Source: CAWDVB01 sp963824105 | GTDB taxonomy: Bacteria > Actinomycetota > Actinomycetes > Propionibacteriales > Nocardioidaceae | Reading direction: 5' to 3' | Assembly (NCBI GenBank): GCA_963824105.1 | Contig: CAWGNN010000007.1 | Span: 1-64,000 of the forward strand | Length of the DNA: 64,000 nt | Shown here: positions 18,099-26,721 of the stretch, piece by piece | Layout: each line of letters begins with the position of its first letter | How positions within the stretch are numbered: position 1 is the stretch's first letter | The notes under the pieces: generated by a model | The model's database searches: none | What the model was told of the DNA's origin: nothing | The model's input: the letters and a program-made list of their open reading frames with translations, nothing else | Made by a program: the position numbers and the translations under genes

Positions 18099-19246
18099 TG
18101 CGCCGCTCCTCGCAGGTCGTCGGCCAGGCGGGCGAGCTGTTCCTCGACCATCCGGTCCGGGGTCTCGAAGATGTCCTTGAACTGGTCCGTGGGGCTGGGC
18201 TTGGGTAACTGCTCGGCGGCGTGGATCGCGTCACGGATCTCCGCCCGCTTGGTGCTGACAAGCGCCTCGTCCTGCTCTGCGTCCCACCCGTCGTAGCGCT
18301 CCAGGAATCGCCGCGCGCGGTGGATCGGGTCCCACTCCTGCCAGACCGCCGCCTCCTCGCTGGTCCGGTAGAGATCGGGGTTGTCCGAGGAGGTATGGAA
18401 GCCGAGGCGGTAGGTGATCGACTCGAGCAGGGTCGGGCCCTCCGTGATCGCACGGGCGCGCAGTTGCGCGGTGGTCTCGTAGAGGGCGAGGAAGTCGTTG
18501 CCGTCGACCCTGACCCCGGGCAGCCCGTAGGCGGCCGACTTCTCGGCGAAGGTCTCGGTCGCGGTCTGCACCGAGTTGGGCGTTGACACGGCCCAGCTGT
18601 TGTTCTGGCAGAAGAAGACGATCGGCGGCCGGTGGATGCCGGCGAAGTTCATGGCGCTGTGGAACTCACCGCGCGAGGTCGCACCGTCGCCGAAGTAGAC
18701 GATGAACGCCCGCTCCTCGCCCTTGAGCCGGGAAGCCCACGCAGCCCCCGCGGCGTGTGGGATGTAGGCGCCGACCTGGGTCATGCACGGCACGATGTTG
18801 CGGCTGCGGTCGCCGAAGAGCAGCGGCAGCCGGCGCCCACGAAGCGGCTCGTCCACCCGCCCGAATATCTGGGCGAAGAGTTGCACCAGCGGCGCCCCGC
18901 GCCACAGCATGACGCCTGCTTCCCGGGATGCCAGGAAGATCCAGTCCTCCAGGTCGTAAGCCGCCGAGGAGGCCACATGCGAGGCCTCCTGACCCCGCAT
19001 CGGGATCCAGAACTCCACCCGACCGGATCGCTGGAGCTCCCAGCCGCGCTCGTCGAGCAGGCGCGTGGTGACCATCGTCTCGTAGATCCGGCGGGCCACC
19101 TCCGGCGCGATCGCCGGCGGAGCCTTGCCGATCAGCTCGCCGTCCTGAGTCAGTCGCTGGACGATCCCCCGCTCAGCGGCCCGCGACAGGGGCGAGGGTT
19201 GGGCCGCACGGGGCGCCCCCTTGAACCCTTCAGCATGCTTGGGCAT
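18095..19246 (-). CDS. bkdA: Branched-chain 2-oxoacid dehydrogenase E1 alpha subunit
   Basis: A 383-residue E1 alpha. The thiamine-diphosphate signature GDGATSRGEFHSAMNFAGI leads to CQNNSWAVS, the usual GDG...NN motif near residue 185-215. The phosphorylation-loop region YRLGFHTSSDNPDLYR is typical of branched-chain rather than pyruvate enzymes. It is first in the bkdABC operon; the stretch upstream (19247-19320) should carry the promoter but shows no clear boxes. Confidence 0.9.
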   Translation of the reverse strand: MPKHAEGFKGAPRAAQPSPLSRAAERGIVQRLTQDGELIGKAPPAIAPEVARRIYETMVTTRLLDERGWELQRSGRVEFWIPMRGQEASHVASSAAYDLEDWIFLASREAGVMLWRGAPLVQLFAQIFGRVDEPLRGRRLPLLFGDRSRNIVPCMTQVGAYIPHAAGAAWASRLKGEERAFIVYFGDGATSRGEFHSAMNFAGIHRPPIVFFCQNNSWAVSTPNSVQTATETFAEKSAAYGLPGVRVDGNDFLALYETTAQLRARAITEGPTLLESITYRLGFHTSSDNPDLYRTSEEAAVWQEWDPIHRARRFLERYDGWDAEQDEALVSTKRAEIRDAIHAAEQLPKPSPTDQFKDIFETPDRMVEEQLARLADDLRGAAQ

Positions 19247-19321
19247 CTGGCAGATCCTCCCGAAAGTGGTAGGGGTGTCGAGACCTGGGACTGCGGGACC
19301 TTCTGATCATGTGCCACCTCG

Positions 19322-19575
19322 CGTCCTGACTGAGGGGACCACTCGTCGCCCGATCCCCGCAAGACCCTCGGGCTCGAACAGCGGGAACGCCAGCGATGCC
19401 AGGCCGCAGAGGAGCAAGGCGACGTGGTCAGCGCGGTTGTCGGCGACCAGGAAGGTGGAGTAACTGGCCAGGTGGCTGAGCACCTGTAGCAATGCGGCGA
19501 TGAGGACCGCTCCCAGGACCGGGCAGAGCAGGCCGTCGAAGCCACCTATGAGGATCATGGCCTGCGCCAAGGCGG
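19322..19575 (-). pseudogene. LivM-type branched-chain amino acid ABC permease, C-terminal remnant
   Basis: The frame reads AQAMILIGGFDGLLCPVLGA, then helices LIAALLQVLSHL and HVALLLCGLASLAFPLFEP and EGLAGIGRR. This is the last two helices of LivM permeases (GGLGxLxGPVLGA ... LPRGLVGLL). It is joined without a start to the remnant mutase subunit at 19576. Only about the last 80 residues of a roughly 330-residue protein survive. Confidence 0.5.
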
Positions 19576-19815
19576 CTTCGGCAGCGTCAAGTAGTGACCC
19601 GCAAGGCTCGGCACTCCGAAAACATCGACGCCCTGCCGAAGGGCGATCCGGAAGACGCTCGAGGCCGTCCGCCGAGGGCCCGTGGAAACAACCTCCATGC
19701 CGACATCGCGCAAGAACGCGGCAACGGTCCGGCTGCCTCGATCGTGGGCCCTGAGGCCGATCCTGGTTGTCAGTACCTTCGGGGGCCGAACCTGTTCGAT
19801 CGCGCGCTCGCCCAT
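19576..19815 (-). pseudogene. B12-binding acyl-CoA mutase small subunit, truncated decayed copy
   Basis: Starting at the ATG at 19815 the frame reads RPPKVLTTRIG...AHDRGSRTVAAFLRDVGMEV, closely matching the intact small subunit at 27784 (RPPKVLITKIG...GHDRGSRIVAAFLRDAGMEV). The match ends at SLAGHYLTLPK, where the sequence switches to LivM. The B12 motif DxHxxG has lost its Asp. The upstream DNA also matches, including the spacing to the operator at 20022-20036, so a block with promoter and 5' half was copied in inverted orientation. Confidence 0.75.
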
Positions 19816-20021
19816 CCCAACACTCCCCTGAGCACAAGAACCCCGCTCTGCGGCTCGGTCCCCGGTTGGGCTCCCCGGGCCAGTGGTCGGGGAAGGGCGT
19901 TCAGCACCTCGAGGAGTTTCGGAGCAGCCATGTCGAAGCATCCAAGGCTGGCGCAGGTGCTGGGAACGGCGCTCGGCATCAGAACCCGCCGTCGCGCCCC
20001 TTCCGCCCTGCACCACGTAGA

Positions 20022-20036
20022 CAAACTACAGTTTGG
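20022..20036. promoter_or_regulatory. Operator-like palindrome, site C
   Basis: Minus-strand reading CCAAACTGTAGTTTG with a perfect inner palindrome CAAACT-N2-AGTTTG, followed by TCTACGTG. It lies about 207 nt before the decayed mutase subunit and is nearly identical to site D before the intact one, showing that it moved with the duplicated block. Confidence 0.55.
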
Positions 20037-20081
20037 CTAACTTGGGTGTCAACCACCCTCCGAGCATCACGAAGGCGGTCC

Positions 20082-20540
20082 ATGAAACACCCTCTGCGCA
20101 TCCATCAACACCTGGCTCGGGCCAAGCTGGTGCGGGCGCTCTTCGATCAACGGACTCTGGGGCAATTCACTCTGCGCTATGGTGGCCCCGCCAACCCTGT
20201 CGTACGCATCGCAGACCAAGACATCCAGATGGGCCAGCGCACCATCGAGTTCGGAGAGCGCGCCTTCGTCATGCCTTCCGCCGCCCACCGCGACCCAAAC
20301 GTCGCGGACAACCCCGACCAGCGCGACATCACCCGCAGGCGCGGCGCGTACCTCACCCTTGGCGTCGATGTCCGCTACTGCCTCGGAGCAACCCTGGCTC
20401 GCCTCGAGGGGAGAAACGCTATCCCCCAGATCCTCACCCGCCTCCACGCTATTACTTGCGTCGCCCGACTCTGCGATTGGAAGCCGATCCTCCCCACCCG
20501 CGAACCCACGCTGCCACCCGTCAGGCTCGCCGGTGAGTGA
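20082..20540 (+). pseudogene. Cytochrome P450, C-terminal remnant
   Basis: The frame holds the C-terminal third of a bacterial P450: FTLRYGGPANPVVRIADQDI, GERAFVMPSAAHRDPNVADN, PDQRDITRR, and the heme region LTLGVDVRYCLGATLARLEG. The Cys is present, but the usual FGxGxHxC has become LGVDVRYC. The I-helix oxygen-binding region and everything before it are missing. Probably non-functional; an oxygenase of this kind would fit terpenoid or steroid-like substrates. Confidence 0.65.
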
Positions 20541-20553
20541 CGCGGGGAGGGAG

Positions 20554-21330
20554 ATGGTGCCCAACGACATCTTCAGCCTGCAGGGCAAAGTGGCGATCGT
20601 TACGGGAGGCTCCTCCGGGCTGGGCGTTCAGTTCGCCTGCACGCTCGCGGCCGCCGGCGCAGACATCGTTCTCGCAGCACGCCGAGTCGAACAGCTGGCC
20701 GAGGTCAGGACGCGGGTAGAGGCGATAGGAGCGCGTTGCGTCGCAGTTCCCACCGACGTGTCCCGCGCAGAGGAGTGCTCAGCCCTCGTCGATCGCGCGG
20801 TCGCCGAGCTGGGGGATGTCCACGTGCTCGTCAACAACGCCGGAACCAGCCACACTCAACCTGCGCACCACGAGGAGCCTGCTGCGTTCAAGGCTGTTGT
20901 CGACGTGAACCTCATGGGTGCCTACTACGTCGCCCACGCATTCGGCAGGCACTGCATCGCCGCCGGTCACGGCGGGAGCATCGTCAACATCTCCTCCGTG
21001 CTGGGCCTCAGTGGCGGTGACACGCCCCAGGCCGCCTACTCCGCCTCGAAGGCTGGGCTGCTGGGACTAACCCGAGACCTGGCCATGCAGTGGTCAGGCC
21101 GTAAGGGGATCCGCGTCAACGCCCTGGCCCCGGGATTCTTTGCTTCCGAGATGACCGGCCCAATGCTCGACCAACCAAAGCGCCTGGACGAGCTACTCGC
21201 CCGCACACCGCTTCGGCGTCTCGGCGACTCCAGCGAGCTGGCTGGGGCGTTGCTCCTGCTCGCCTCGGACGCAGGGTCATACATCACCGGCGTGACTCTC
21301 GCGGTCGACGGCGGCTGGTCACTGCACTAG
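20554..21330 (+). CDS. Short-chain dehydrogenase/reductase
   Basis: A 258-residue classical SDR: TGGSSGLG (about 16-23), NNAG (about 92), NISSVLG Ser, YSASK catalytic Tyr/Lys (about 160), and GVTLAVDGGWSLH at the end. GGGGAGGGA precedes the ATG at 20554. It starts just after the P450 remnant and 140 nt before a TetR gene on the same strand. The substrate is not evident; 3-hydroxyacyl-CoA or a secondary alcohol are the usual options. Confidence 0.87.
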   Translation: MVPNDIFSLQGKVAIVTGGSSGLGVQFACTLAAAGADIVLAARRVEQLAEVRTRVEAIGARCVAVPTDVSRAEECSALVDRAVAELGDVHVLVNNAGTSHTQPAHHEEPAAFKAVVDVNLMGAYYVAHAFGRHCIAAGHGGSIVNISSVLGLSGGDTPQAAYSASKAGLLGLTRDLAMQWSGRKGIRVNALAPGFFASEMTGPMLDQPKRLDELLARTPLRRLGDSSELAGALLLLASDAGSYITGVTLAVDGGWSLH

Positions 21331-21349
21331 AAGTGCTCGGGGCGTGGGG

Positions 21350-21361
21350 CCATATATATGG
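21350..21361. promoter_or_regulatory. AT-rich perfect palindrome
   Basis: CCATATATATGG is a perfect 12-bp palindrome, striking in this GC-rich context, 20 nt after the SDR stop and about 110 nt before the TetR gene. It could be part of the TetR promoter or a protein-binding site; nothing further can be said. Confidence 0.35.
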
Positions 21362-21392
21362 TTGCGCACCGAAGGGGTCGAGTCTCCACTGG

Positions 21393-21406
21393 CAACAACT
21401 GTTTGG
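21393..21406. promoter_or_regulatory. Operator-like palindrome, site G (variant)
   Basis: Minus-strand reading CCAAACAGTTGTTG, one base shorter than the other six sites. It lies 65 nt before the TetR start at 21471, where an autoregulatory site would be expected, making that TetR the leading candidate for the regulon's repressor. Confidence 0.4.
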
Positions 21407-21470
21407 TCTGCGCTACATTCGGGGCGCCCGAAGTCAGGCTCGGGCCCCAACCACAAACCATGGAGGATCC

Positions 21471-22055
21471 GTGCCGCGTCCGAGTCGGTGGGACGATGTC
21501 ATCGAAGCGGCAGCGCGGGTTTTCAGCGAGAAGGGCTTCGGCGGGGCATCACTGGAGGACGTGGCCAACGAGGTCGGCATGCTCAAGGGGAGCCTGTACA
21601 ACTACATCAAGTCCAAAGAGGACCTGCTCTTCGCAGTCGTACGACCGGACGCCGAAGCATTGCTGGCGCGAGCTCGTGAACTCACGCAGATGGACCTTCC
21701 CGCATCTGAGAAACTGCGCCAGATCGCCATCATCCACGTTGATATCATCGACCGCCGCTTGCCCTACGTCAGCGTCTACGTGCAAGAGATCGCCGGGAGG
21801 AACGTCTCCCGGGAGTGGACAGAGATGGATAGGGAATACATCCACCTCGTCGAGCAGATATTCGCGGAAGGCATCAAGTCGCGCGTGTTCGATCAGACCC
21901 TCGACCCGCGCATCGCGGCTCGCTCTCTCATCGGCGCGTTCAACTGGATGACGCGGTGGTATCAGCCGGGCGAGCCGGCGCAGGTCCGCGCGGTAGCCGG
22001 CCAGATAGCCGACGTCTTCTTGTCCGGAGCACTCTACCGAAGCGCCCAGGGCTGA
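21471..22055 (+). CDS. TetR/AcrR-family regulator, candidate regulator of the mutase regulon
   Basis: A 194-residue TetR protein. The DNA-binding domain covers residues about 5-55 (VIEAAARVFSEKGFGGASLE, GSLYNYIKSKEDLL). The C-terminal part (SLIGAFNWMTRWYQPGEP) resembles TetR_C domains of FadR/KstR-like repressors that sense CoA esters. The GTG at 21471 has GGAGGA upstream. An operator of the shared family lies in its leader (21393-21406), supporting autoregulation. Two other TetR genes in the window (8549, 37988) are alternatives for that role. Confidence 0.85.
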   Translation: MPRPSRWDDVIEAAARVFSEKGFGGASLEDVANEVGMLKGSLYNYIKSKEDLLFAVVRPDAEALLARARELTQMDLPASEKLRQIAIIHVDIIDRRLPYVSVYVQEIAGRNVSREWTEMDREYIHLVEQIFAEGIKSRVFDQTLDPRIAARSLIGAFNWMTRWYQPGEPAQVRAVAGQIADVFLSGALYRSAQG

Positions 22056-22251
22056 CGTCGAGAACGACCCTCCGCTGGCGCCTCGCCGCCTTGGCCACTC
22101 AAAGCACGTAATCCGGCGCGTGCACGGCCATCTCCAGCTGCCCGTACCGCGCACCGAGTTGGACCGGAACGCAACTATCCAGACCGTCGGACCCCAGTAC
22201 AGCCCTCAAGACCTGAGCGCAGTCTCATCCTCATCGGACCGGAACCCAGGG

Positions 22252-23265
22252 TCAGCGGAACACACGCCTTCTTGCGATGAGGGTGGATACTGCTACCGCT
22301 ATCACCAGGGCACCGCCCGTAAAGATTGGCCCTACGTAGTACGGAGCACCCGCCAAAGCAAGCCCACTCACACTAACCGCGATGAAGAACACCGCCACTA
22401 TCGTTCCCCAGACATTATATCTACCGGGTTGAATAGCCGTCGCGCCAAGAAAGGCAGCAGATAGGGCCGGGAGTAGGTAGTTGGGTCCGATCGATGGTTG
22501 CCCCGCACCGATCCGCGCCACTTGGACCACCCCAGCCAGGCCCGCGACCAATCCAGAGATAACGAAGCTCATCAGGACCAGCCTGTTGACCTTCAGCCCA
22601 CTCACCCTCGCTGCCACTTCATTTGAACCAACAGCGTGCAGATAGCGACCGAACGGGGTGTACTCCAACAGATACCAAACGAGCAATGCCGCAACCACCA
22701 ACAGATAGACGCCAATTGGAATGCCGAACCAAAAACCAGTGCCCAAGTCGACGATCAGATTGGGGATGTTCCTCGCAATCTGCTGACCCTCGGTATACCA
22801 ACCAACAACACCAGAAATGACCGTCGCCATGCCCAGCGTAGTGATGAGCGAATTCACCTTCACTCGCGCGACCAGCAGGCCGTTGACAAGCCCGACAGCA
22901 CCTCCCGACAGGATCGCTATGAGAGCGGCTGGCAGAATCGGAACGCTATACACTGACATGGCGGCTGCGAACACGATATTGGACAGACCCAACACTGCAC
23001 CTACGGAGAGGTCGAACTGACCGCATACCAACGGGATGATGACCGCCAATGCGAGAATACCAAGCACCACCTGATTTCCGGCGATATCCTGGGCATTTTG
23101 GATGCTGAGGAACTTGTCTGAACCAAAGATGCCGAACAGTCCGCAAACAATCACGAACAAAATCACCAACGCGTAGCGTTCGAGCCATTGAATTGAACGA
23201 AGTCTGAGCAGAATCACATCCCGTTTGCGTGATATGGCACCCGCCTTTGAACCGAACTGAGTCAT
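22252..23265 (-). CDS. Ribose/simple-sugar-type ABC transporter permease (RbsC-like)
   Basis: A 337-residue BPD_transp_2-family permease with about ten hydrophobic helices; GQFDLSVGAVLGLSN (about 75-90) and the C-terminal loop VGSNEVAARVSGLKVNR are family marks. It overlaps the ATPase gene by 4 nt. The three transporter genes have plainly lower GC than their surroundings, a sign of acquisition. RbsC-type systems import sugars, but in catabolic islands also take up other small polar solutes. The 196 nt to the TetR stop hold only a possible C-terminal scrap of a lost gene (22088-22150, minus). Confidence 0.88.
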   Translation of the reverse strand: MTQFGSKAGAISRKRDVILLRLRSIQWLERYALVILFVIVCGLFGIFGSDKFLSIQNAQDIAGNQVVLGILALAVIIPLVCGQFDLSVGAVLGLSNIVFAAAMSVYSVPILPAALIAILSGGAVGLVNGLLVARVKVNSLITTLGMATVISGVVGWYTEGQQIARNIPNLIVDLGTGFWFGIPIGVYLLVVAALLVWYLLEYTPFGRYLHAVGSNEVAARVSGLKVNRLVLMSFVISGLVAGLAGVVQVARIGAGQPSIGPNYLLPALSAAFLGATAIQPGRYNVWGTIVAVFFIAVSVSGLALAGAPYYVGPIFTGGALVIAVAVSTLIARRRVFR

Positions 23266-24824
23266 TTCTCCAACTCTCCACTTGCGTATGCCATTTCCGT
23301 AAGCGCGCGGCGATCCGTCTCCTTGCCCTCAGTCACAGAGACTATTCGTCCTCCACGCAGATGAAGAATCCTGTCGGAGACACGAGCGAGCTCCTCAAAA
23401 TCTGCGGACACCAACAGGACAGCCGCCCCGTGGGCGACCGCATCGAAGATCAGCCCATAGATCTCGGATCGCGCATTGACATCGACGCCTTGAGTTGGAT
23501 TGTCAAGCAGCAGTACCTTCTGAGGCGTTCTGAGCCAACGCGAGAGAACAACCTTCTGTTGATTTCCTCCAGAGAGAGTGTTGAACTGAGATCCGCTGCC
23601 ACAGCGGGTAACGTGAAACCGATTCATGACATCGAGCGCGTCGCTCTTCTCCAGGGATGATCGCAGTCTCATCCATTTGAAGTATCGAGCGAGCACTCTT
23701 AGAGACAGGTTCTCCATGACGGTCATATCGGTGAAGGCTGCTGCCTGCAGCCTGTCTTCAGGGATATAGGCGATACCCAGCTCGGCCGAGTCTGCAGCTG
23801 TGTGATGAGACAACGGCAGGCCCTCAAATGTCAGACTTCCCGACTTTGGGGAGACGAGTCCATAGATCATTTCCAACAGCTCGGTTCTCCCCGAGCCGAG
23901 CAGGCCGGCAATCCCGACCACCTCGCCAGGGTGAAGTTCCAGAGAGACATCCTTGAGCGGTCCCCCCTCCAAGCCCTTCACAGTCAAGACTGGATCTTCG
24001 GAACGCTGTCTTTGCCTCTTGGGGTAGAGGTCGCCGATGTTGCGCCCGATGATTGACTCAACGAGATCGGATTCATTCATTCCAGCAAGTGCCTGAGAGA
24101 TCGACACCCGACCGTCACGCAGTACTGTCACGGCCTCAGCCGTGGCCAGGACCTCGTCCAGACGGTGCGACACAAGCAATACAGTGTGACGTTCCGCGAC
24201 GACGCTTCTCAGTTTCGCGAGCAGCACCTCGACTTCACCATGAGGCAACGACGCCGTCGGTTCATCCAGGACGAGGACCGCGCGAGTCTCCGAATCCAAG
24301 TCCTGCATTGACCGAGCTATTGCCACAAAGGTCCGGTCTGAAGGCCTAAGGTCACGAATGAGATCCTTGGGCCTCACGTCAACCCCGAACTGACTGAGCC
24401 GGTCGCGGGCTCTCCTTTCGACATCCCGCCACCGAACGCGGCCCACCGTGCGCGCCCCGTACCCAGAACCACCGATCTCAAGATTCTCAGCCACGCTCAA
24501 GTCGGGGAACAGACCCAGGTCCTGGTGCACGAACCGGAGGCCAAGCATCCGCGCACGACGAGAGTCCATATCCGCTGCAGGCAGGGTCCGTCGTCCGATC
24601 GTGACCTGTCCCTGCAACTCGCTCGACGCAACCCCGGCCAAGATCTTGATCAGCGTAGATTTTCCCGAGCCGTTCTCGCCCAAGAGGGCGTGTATGGACC
24701 CTTCGTTAATCGTGAAGCTGACGTCAGACAAGACCTCGACACCGGTGTACGCCTTGCTAATCCCTTCGACTTGAAGCGCGACCTTCTCTCCGACCGGGAG
24801 GTCGACCTCCCTGCTGGGATGCAT
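23262..24824 (-). CDS. Sugar-type ABC transporter ATPase with two ABC domains (RbsA-like)
   Basis: A 520-residue double ATPase. Domain 1: Walker A GENGSGKST (about 50) and Walker B VLVLDEPTAS; its signature is degenerate (LRPSDRTFVAIARS instead of LSxGQxQ). Domain 2: a modified P-loop GLLGSGRTE (about 303) and signature LSGGNQQKVV, then LLLDNPTQGVDV. Such asymmetry is normal in RbsA. It drives the RbsC-like permease. The ATG is 3 nt after the binding-protein stop without a clear Shine-Dalgarno, so it probably relies on coupling. Confidence 0.88.
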   Translation of the reverse strand: MHPSREVDLPVGEKVALQVEGISKAYTGVEVLSDVSFTINEGSIHALLGENGSGKSTLIKILAGVASSELQGQVTIGRRTLPAADMDSRRARMLGLRFVHQDLGLFPDLSVAENLEIGGSGYGARTVGRVRWRDVERRARDRLSQFGVDVRPKDLIRDLRPSDRTFVAIARSMQDLDSETRAVLVLDEPTASLPHGEVEVLLAKLRSVVAERHTVLLVSHRLDEVLATAEAVTVLRDGRVSISQALAGMNESDLVESIIGRNIGDLYPKRQRQRSEDPVLTVKGLEGGPLKDVSLELHPGEVVGIAGLLGSGRTELLEMIYGLVSPKSGSLTFEGLPLSHHTAADSAELGIAYIPEDRLQAAAFTDMTVMENLSLRVLARYFKWMRLRSSLEKSDALDVMNRFHVTRCGSGSQFNTLSGGNQQKVVLSRWLRTPQKVLLLDNPTQGVDVNARSEIYGLIFDAVAHGAAVLLVSADFEELARVSDRILHLRGGRIVSVTEGKETDRRALTEMAYASGELEK

Positions 24825-24827
24825 GGC

Positions 24828-26033
24828 TTACTGAAGTCCCCACAGGTTTCTGTAGTTGCCTGCGTAGTCTTCCGTTGTGCCGAAGTAGCCGGCGACATTG
24901 CAATGGATGTTGTTCTGATCCATGAGTCCAGCGCGGATGCCAGAGTCCAGCACGGGCTCCTTGTTGAGCGCACGAATCGTATCGTCTACTGCAGCCCACC
25001 CCGACTGTTGCAAGGAATAGGCAGTCGTGAAGTTGAGCTGCCCGTTCTCAAGCATCTGACAGTCATGTGGATGTCCGTCGCCGCCGCCCACAAGAAGGTT
25101 CCGGCCCGCAGCGGAGCTCTGAACGGCTGTGCTCACCCAAGTCGCGGCGTCGCCGTAGGGAGTCTGGATGACATCCGCCTCAGGGTGAGCCAGCAAAGCG
25201 GCCTGGGCCTTGGCGGTGAGCGGCGGACCGAGGTCCGCGAGCGTGAAGTTCACCTTGTCAACCACTTCGCATGCCGCGCACGTGGCCAATTCCTTTTCGA
25301 AGGCATCCATGATGATCTTGACGATCGCCAGGTCGTCTCCTCGGAACTCGATAACTTTGGCGTGGCCGTTCATCCTGCTGATGATGTAGTCGGCCTTCAA
25401 CTGCCCAAGCTTCTGCCCGAACTCGACATAGTTCTTCGCATAGCTTCCGTAGCTTGCCTGGCCGTCAAAGAGGGACTGCCCACCTCCCTGGCTGGGATCC
25501 GTGCAGTCGATGCCCAAAAGGCCATATACGTAGATGCCATCCCGCTTTGCTTCCTGCAACGGCGCCTTGATCGTCCCGCAGTCAATGACCACCGGCATGA
25601 TCACGTTCGCGGAATCGGCAATCGCCTGCCGAACACCATCCGCATAGACGGCCGGATCGCCCTTACCATCAAACAGCGTGACCTTCCAACCAAGCGCCTT
25701 GGCTGCCTCTTCCGCACCGGCGCTTGCCAGCGAACAGCCGTCTGCGGCCTGAAGGCAGCTAATGATCCACAGGTTGATTCCCTTGGGCGGGGTGGTCGCC
25801 ACGCTCGGCAGCGGAGCGGTGGACAACTTCAACGCGGCGTCCGCGACAGTCGTCGCCGACGTCACGACCTGGTCCGTTGCGGAGCTGGAGGCTGCTTCCG
25901 AAGAAGAGCTGGTCTGTGAGGCACTCGATCCTGACCCCTGCGTGGAACCGCACGCGGTCAAGATGAAGATCATCGACGTAACAGAGGCCAACAGCATCCT
26001 GTTAACATGTTTTGGGCGGTGTGGATCGCGCAT
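24828..26033 (-). CDS. Sugar-type ABC transporter binding lipoprotein
   Basis: A 401-residue exported lipoprotein. The signal peptide ends with lipobox LTAC (Cys28), followed by a Ser-rich linker (about 35-60) and a Peripla_BP_4-like domain. Several extra cysteines (SCLQAADGCSLA, CAAC) could form disulfides. GGAG lies 7 nt before the ATG at 26033. Together with the ATPase and permease it makes a full importer. It follows the EthD-like gene by 118 nt and may share its promoter and operator site E. Confidence 0.85.
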   Translation of the reverse strand: MRDPHRPKHVNRMLLASVTSMIFILTACGSTQGSGSSASQTSSSSEAASSSATDQVVTSATTVADAALKLSTAPLPSVATTPPKGINLWIISCLQAADGCSLASAGAEEAAKALGWKVTLFDGKGDPAVYADGVRQAIADSANVIMPVVIDCGTIKAPLQEAKRDGIYVYGLLGIDCTDPSQGGGQSLFDGQASYGSYAKNYVEFGQKLGQLKADYIISRMNGHAKVIEFRGDDLAIVKIIMDAFEKELATCAACEVVDKVNFTLADLGPPLTAKAQAALLAHPEADVIQTPYGDAATWVSTAVQSSAAGRNLLVGGGDGHPHDCQMLENGQLNFTTAYSLQQSGWAAVDDTIRALNKEPVLDSGIRAGLMDQNNIHCNVAGYFGTTEDYAGNYRNLWGLQ

Positions 26034-26151
26034 CCTTGACTCCTACTGTAAGCCGTTGGCTTGAAATTTGGCGGATTTCTCTGGTGCGTGAGCGTGGTTC
26101 GCGGCTGCCGTATCCAGCCGCCCTGTGATCTTGGATGTCCCTCTGGCTGGA

Positions 26152-26475
26152 CTAACTGTCCGACTCTCCGACACCGGCTTGGAGCGTCACGTCAAACCTC
26201 GAAATGATTTCGGCGGCGTCTTCGTTCATCGCCGTCCACTCCGGAGATGATGCGGATCGCAAGTAGGTCTCCTCATCCGCGAAGACGAGTTCAGCCACGC
26301 GATAGAAGTCGGAGGGAGCGCCCCCAACGCCCTTGCTCGTCAGCGTCAAGTTCAACTCCAGCAGGTCCGGGACGCGTCGGGCGAGGGGAATATGCTTTCC
26401 CCAATATGCTTCTTCAAACTCGTCTGCTCGTCCAGGCTCCGGCGCGGACCATGTCGCTATGATCTTGAGCGTCAT
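26152..26475 (-). CDS. EthD-family small protein
   Basis: A 107-residue ferredoxin-like alpha-beta-barrel protein: KIIATWSAPEPGRADEFEEA, then YWGKHIPLARRVPDL (the usual YxxxHxPLA motif), then FYRVAELVFADEETY. EthD proteins are small dimeric helpers or isomerases next to catabolic oxygenases and beta-oxidation genes. AAGGAG precedes the ATG. Operator site E lies 232 nt upstream, and the sugar-type ABC operon follows. A decayed relative is at 39527-39850, also with an operator site in front. Confidence 0.82.
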   Translation of the reverse strand: MTLKIIATWSAPEPGRADEFEEAYWGKHIPLARRVPDLLELNLTLTSKGVGGAPSDFYRVAELVFADEETYLRSASSPEWTAMNEDAAEIISRFDVTLQAGVGESDS

Positions 26476-26706
26476 CTTTCAACTCCTTGTTGAACTTCCG
26501 ATTACTGTTCCGTGACTCTTGGGCGATTGAACTCGGCGGGATACGGGAGTTCTCGATGGTTCCGCTCAGGTGTTGTGTGCGGATGCATCGTCAGTTCGCT
26601 CGATGGGTTCAGTTCGACCTTGTAGCGCGGTACGACAGGCTGTTTTGTCTTGGAGTGGTCTCTCGGCATAGCGTCGAGACCGTCCTGAATCGTCGAAGCA
26701 CGTAGG

Positions 26707-26721
26707 CAATCATCTGTTTGG
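26707..26721. promoter_or_regulatory. Operator-like palindrome, site E
   Basis: Minus-strand reading CCAAACAGATGATTG, with AAG before it and CCTACGTG after it, the same frame seen at site D (AG...TCTACGTG). It is oriented toward the EthD-like gene and the sugar-type ABC operon. Confidence 0.5.

Noticed and set aside
22088..22150. Minus-strand C-terminal scrap (QLGARYGQLEMAVHAPDYVL)
   Set aside because: Looks protein-like and ends in a stop, but is too short to name and has no supporting upstream homology.
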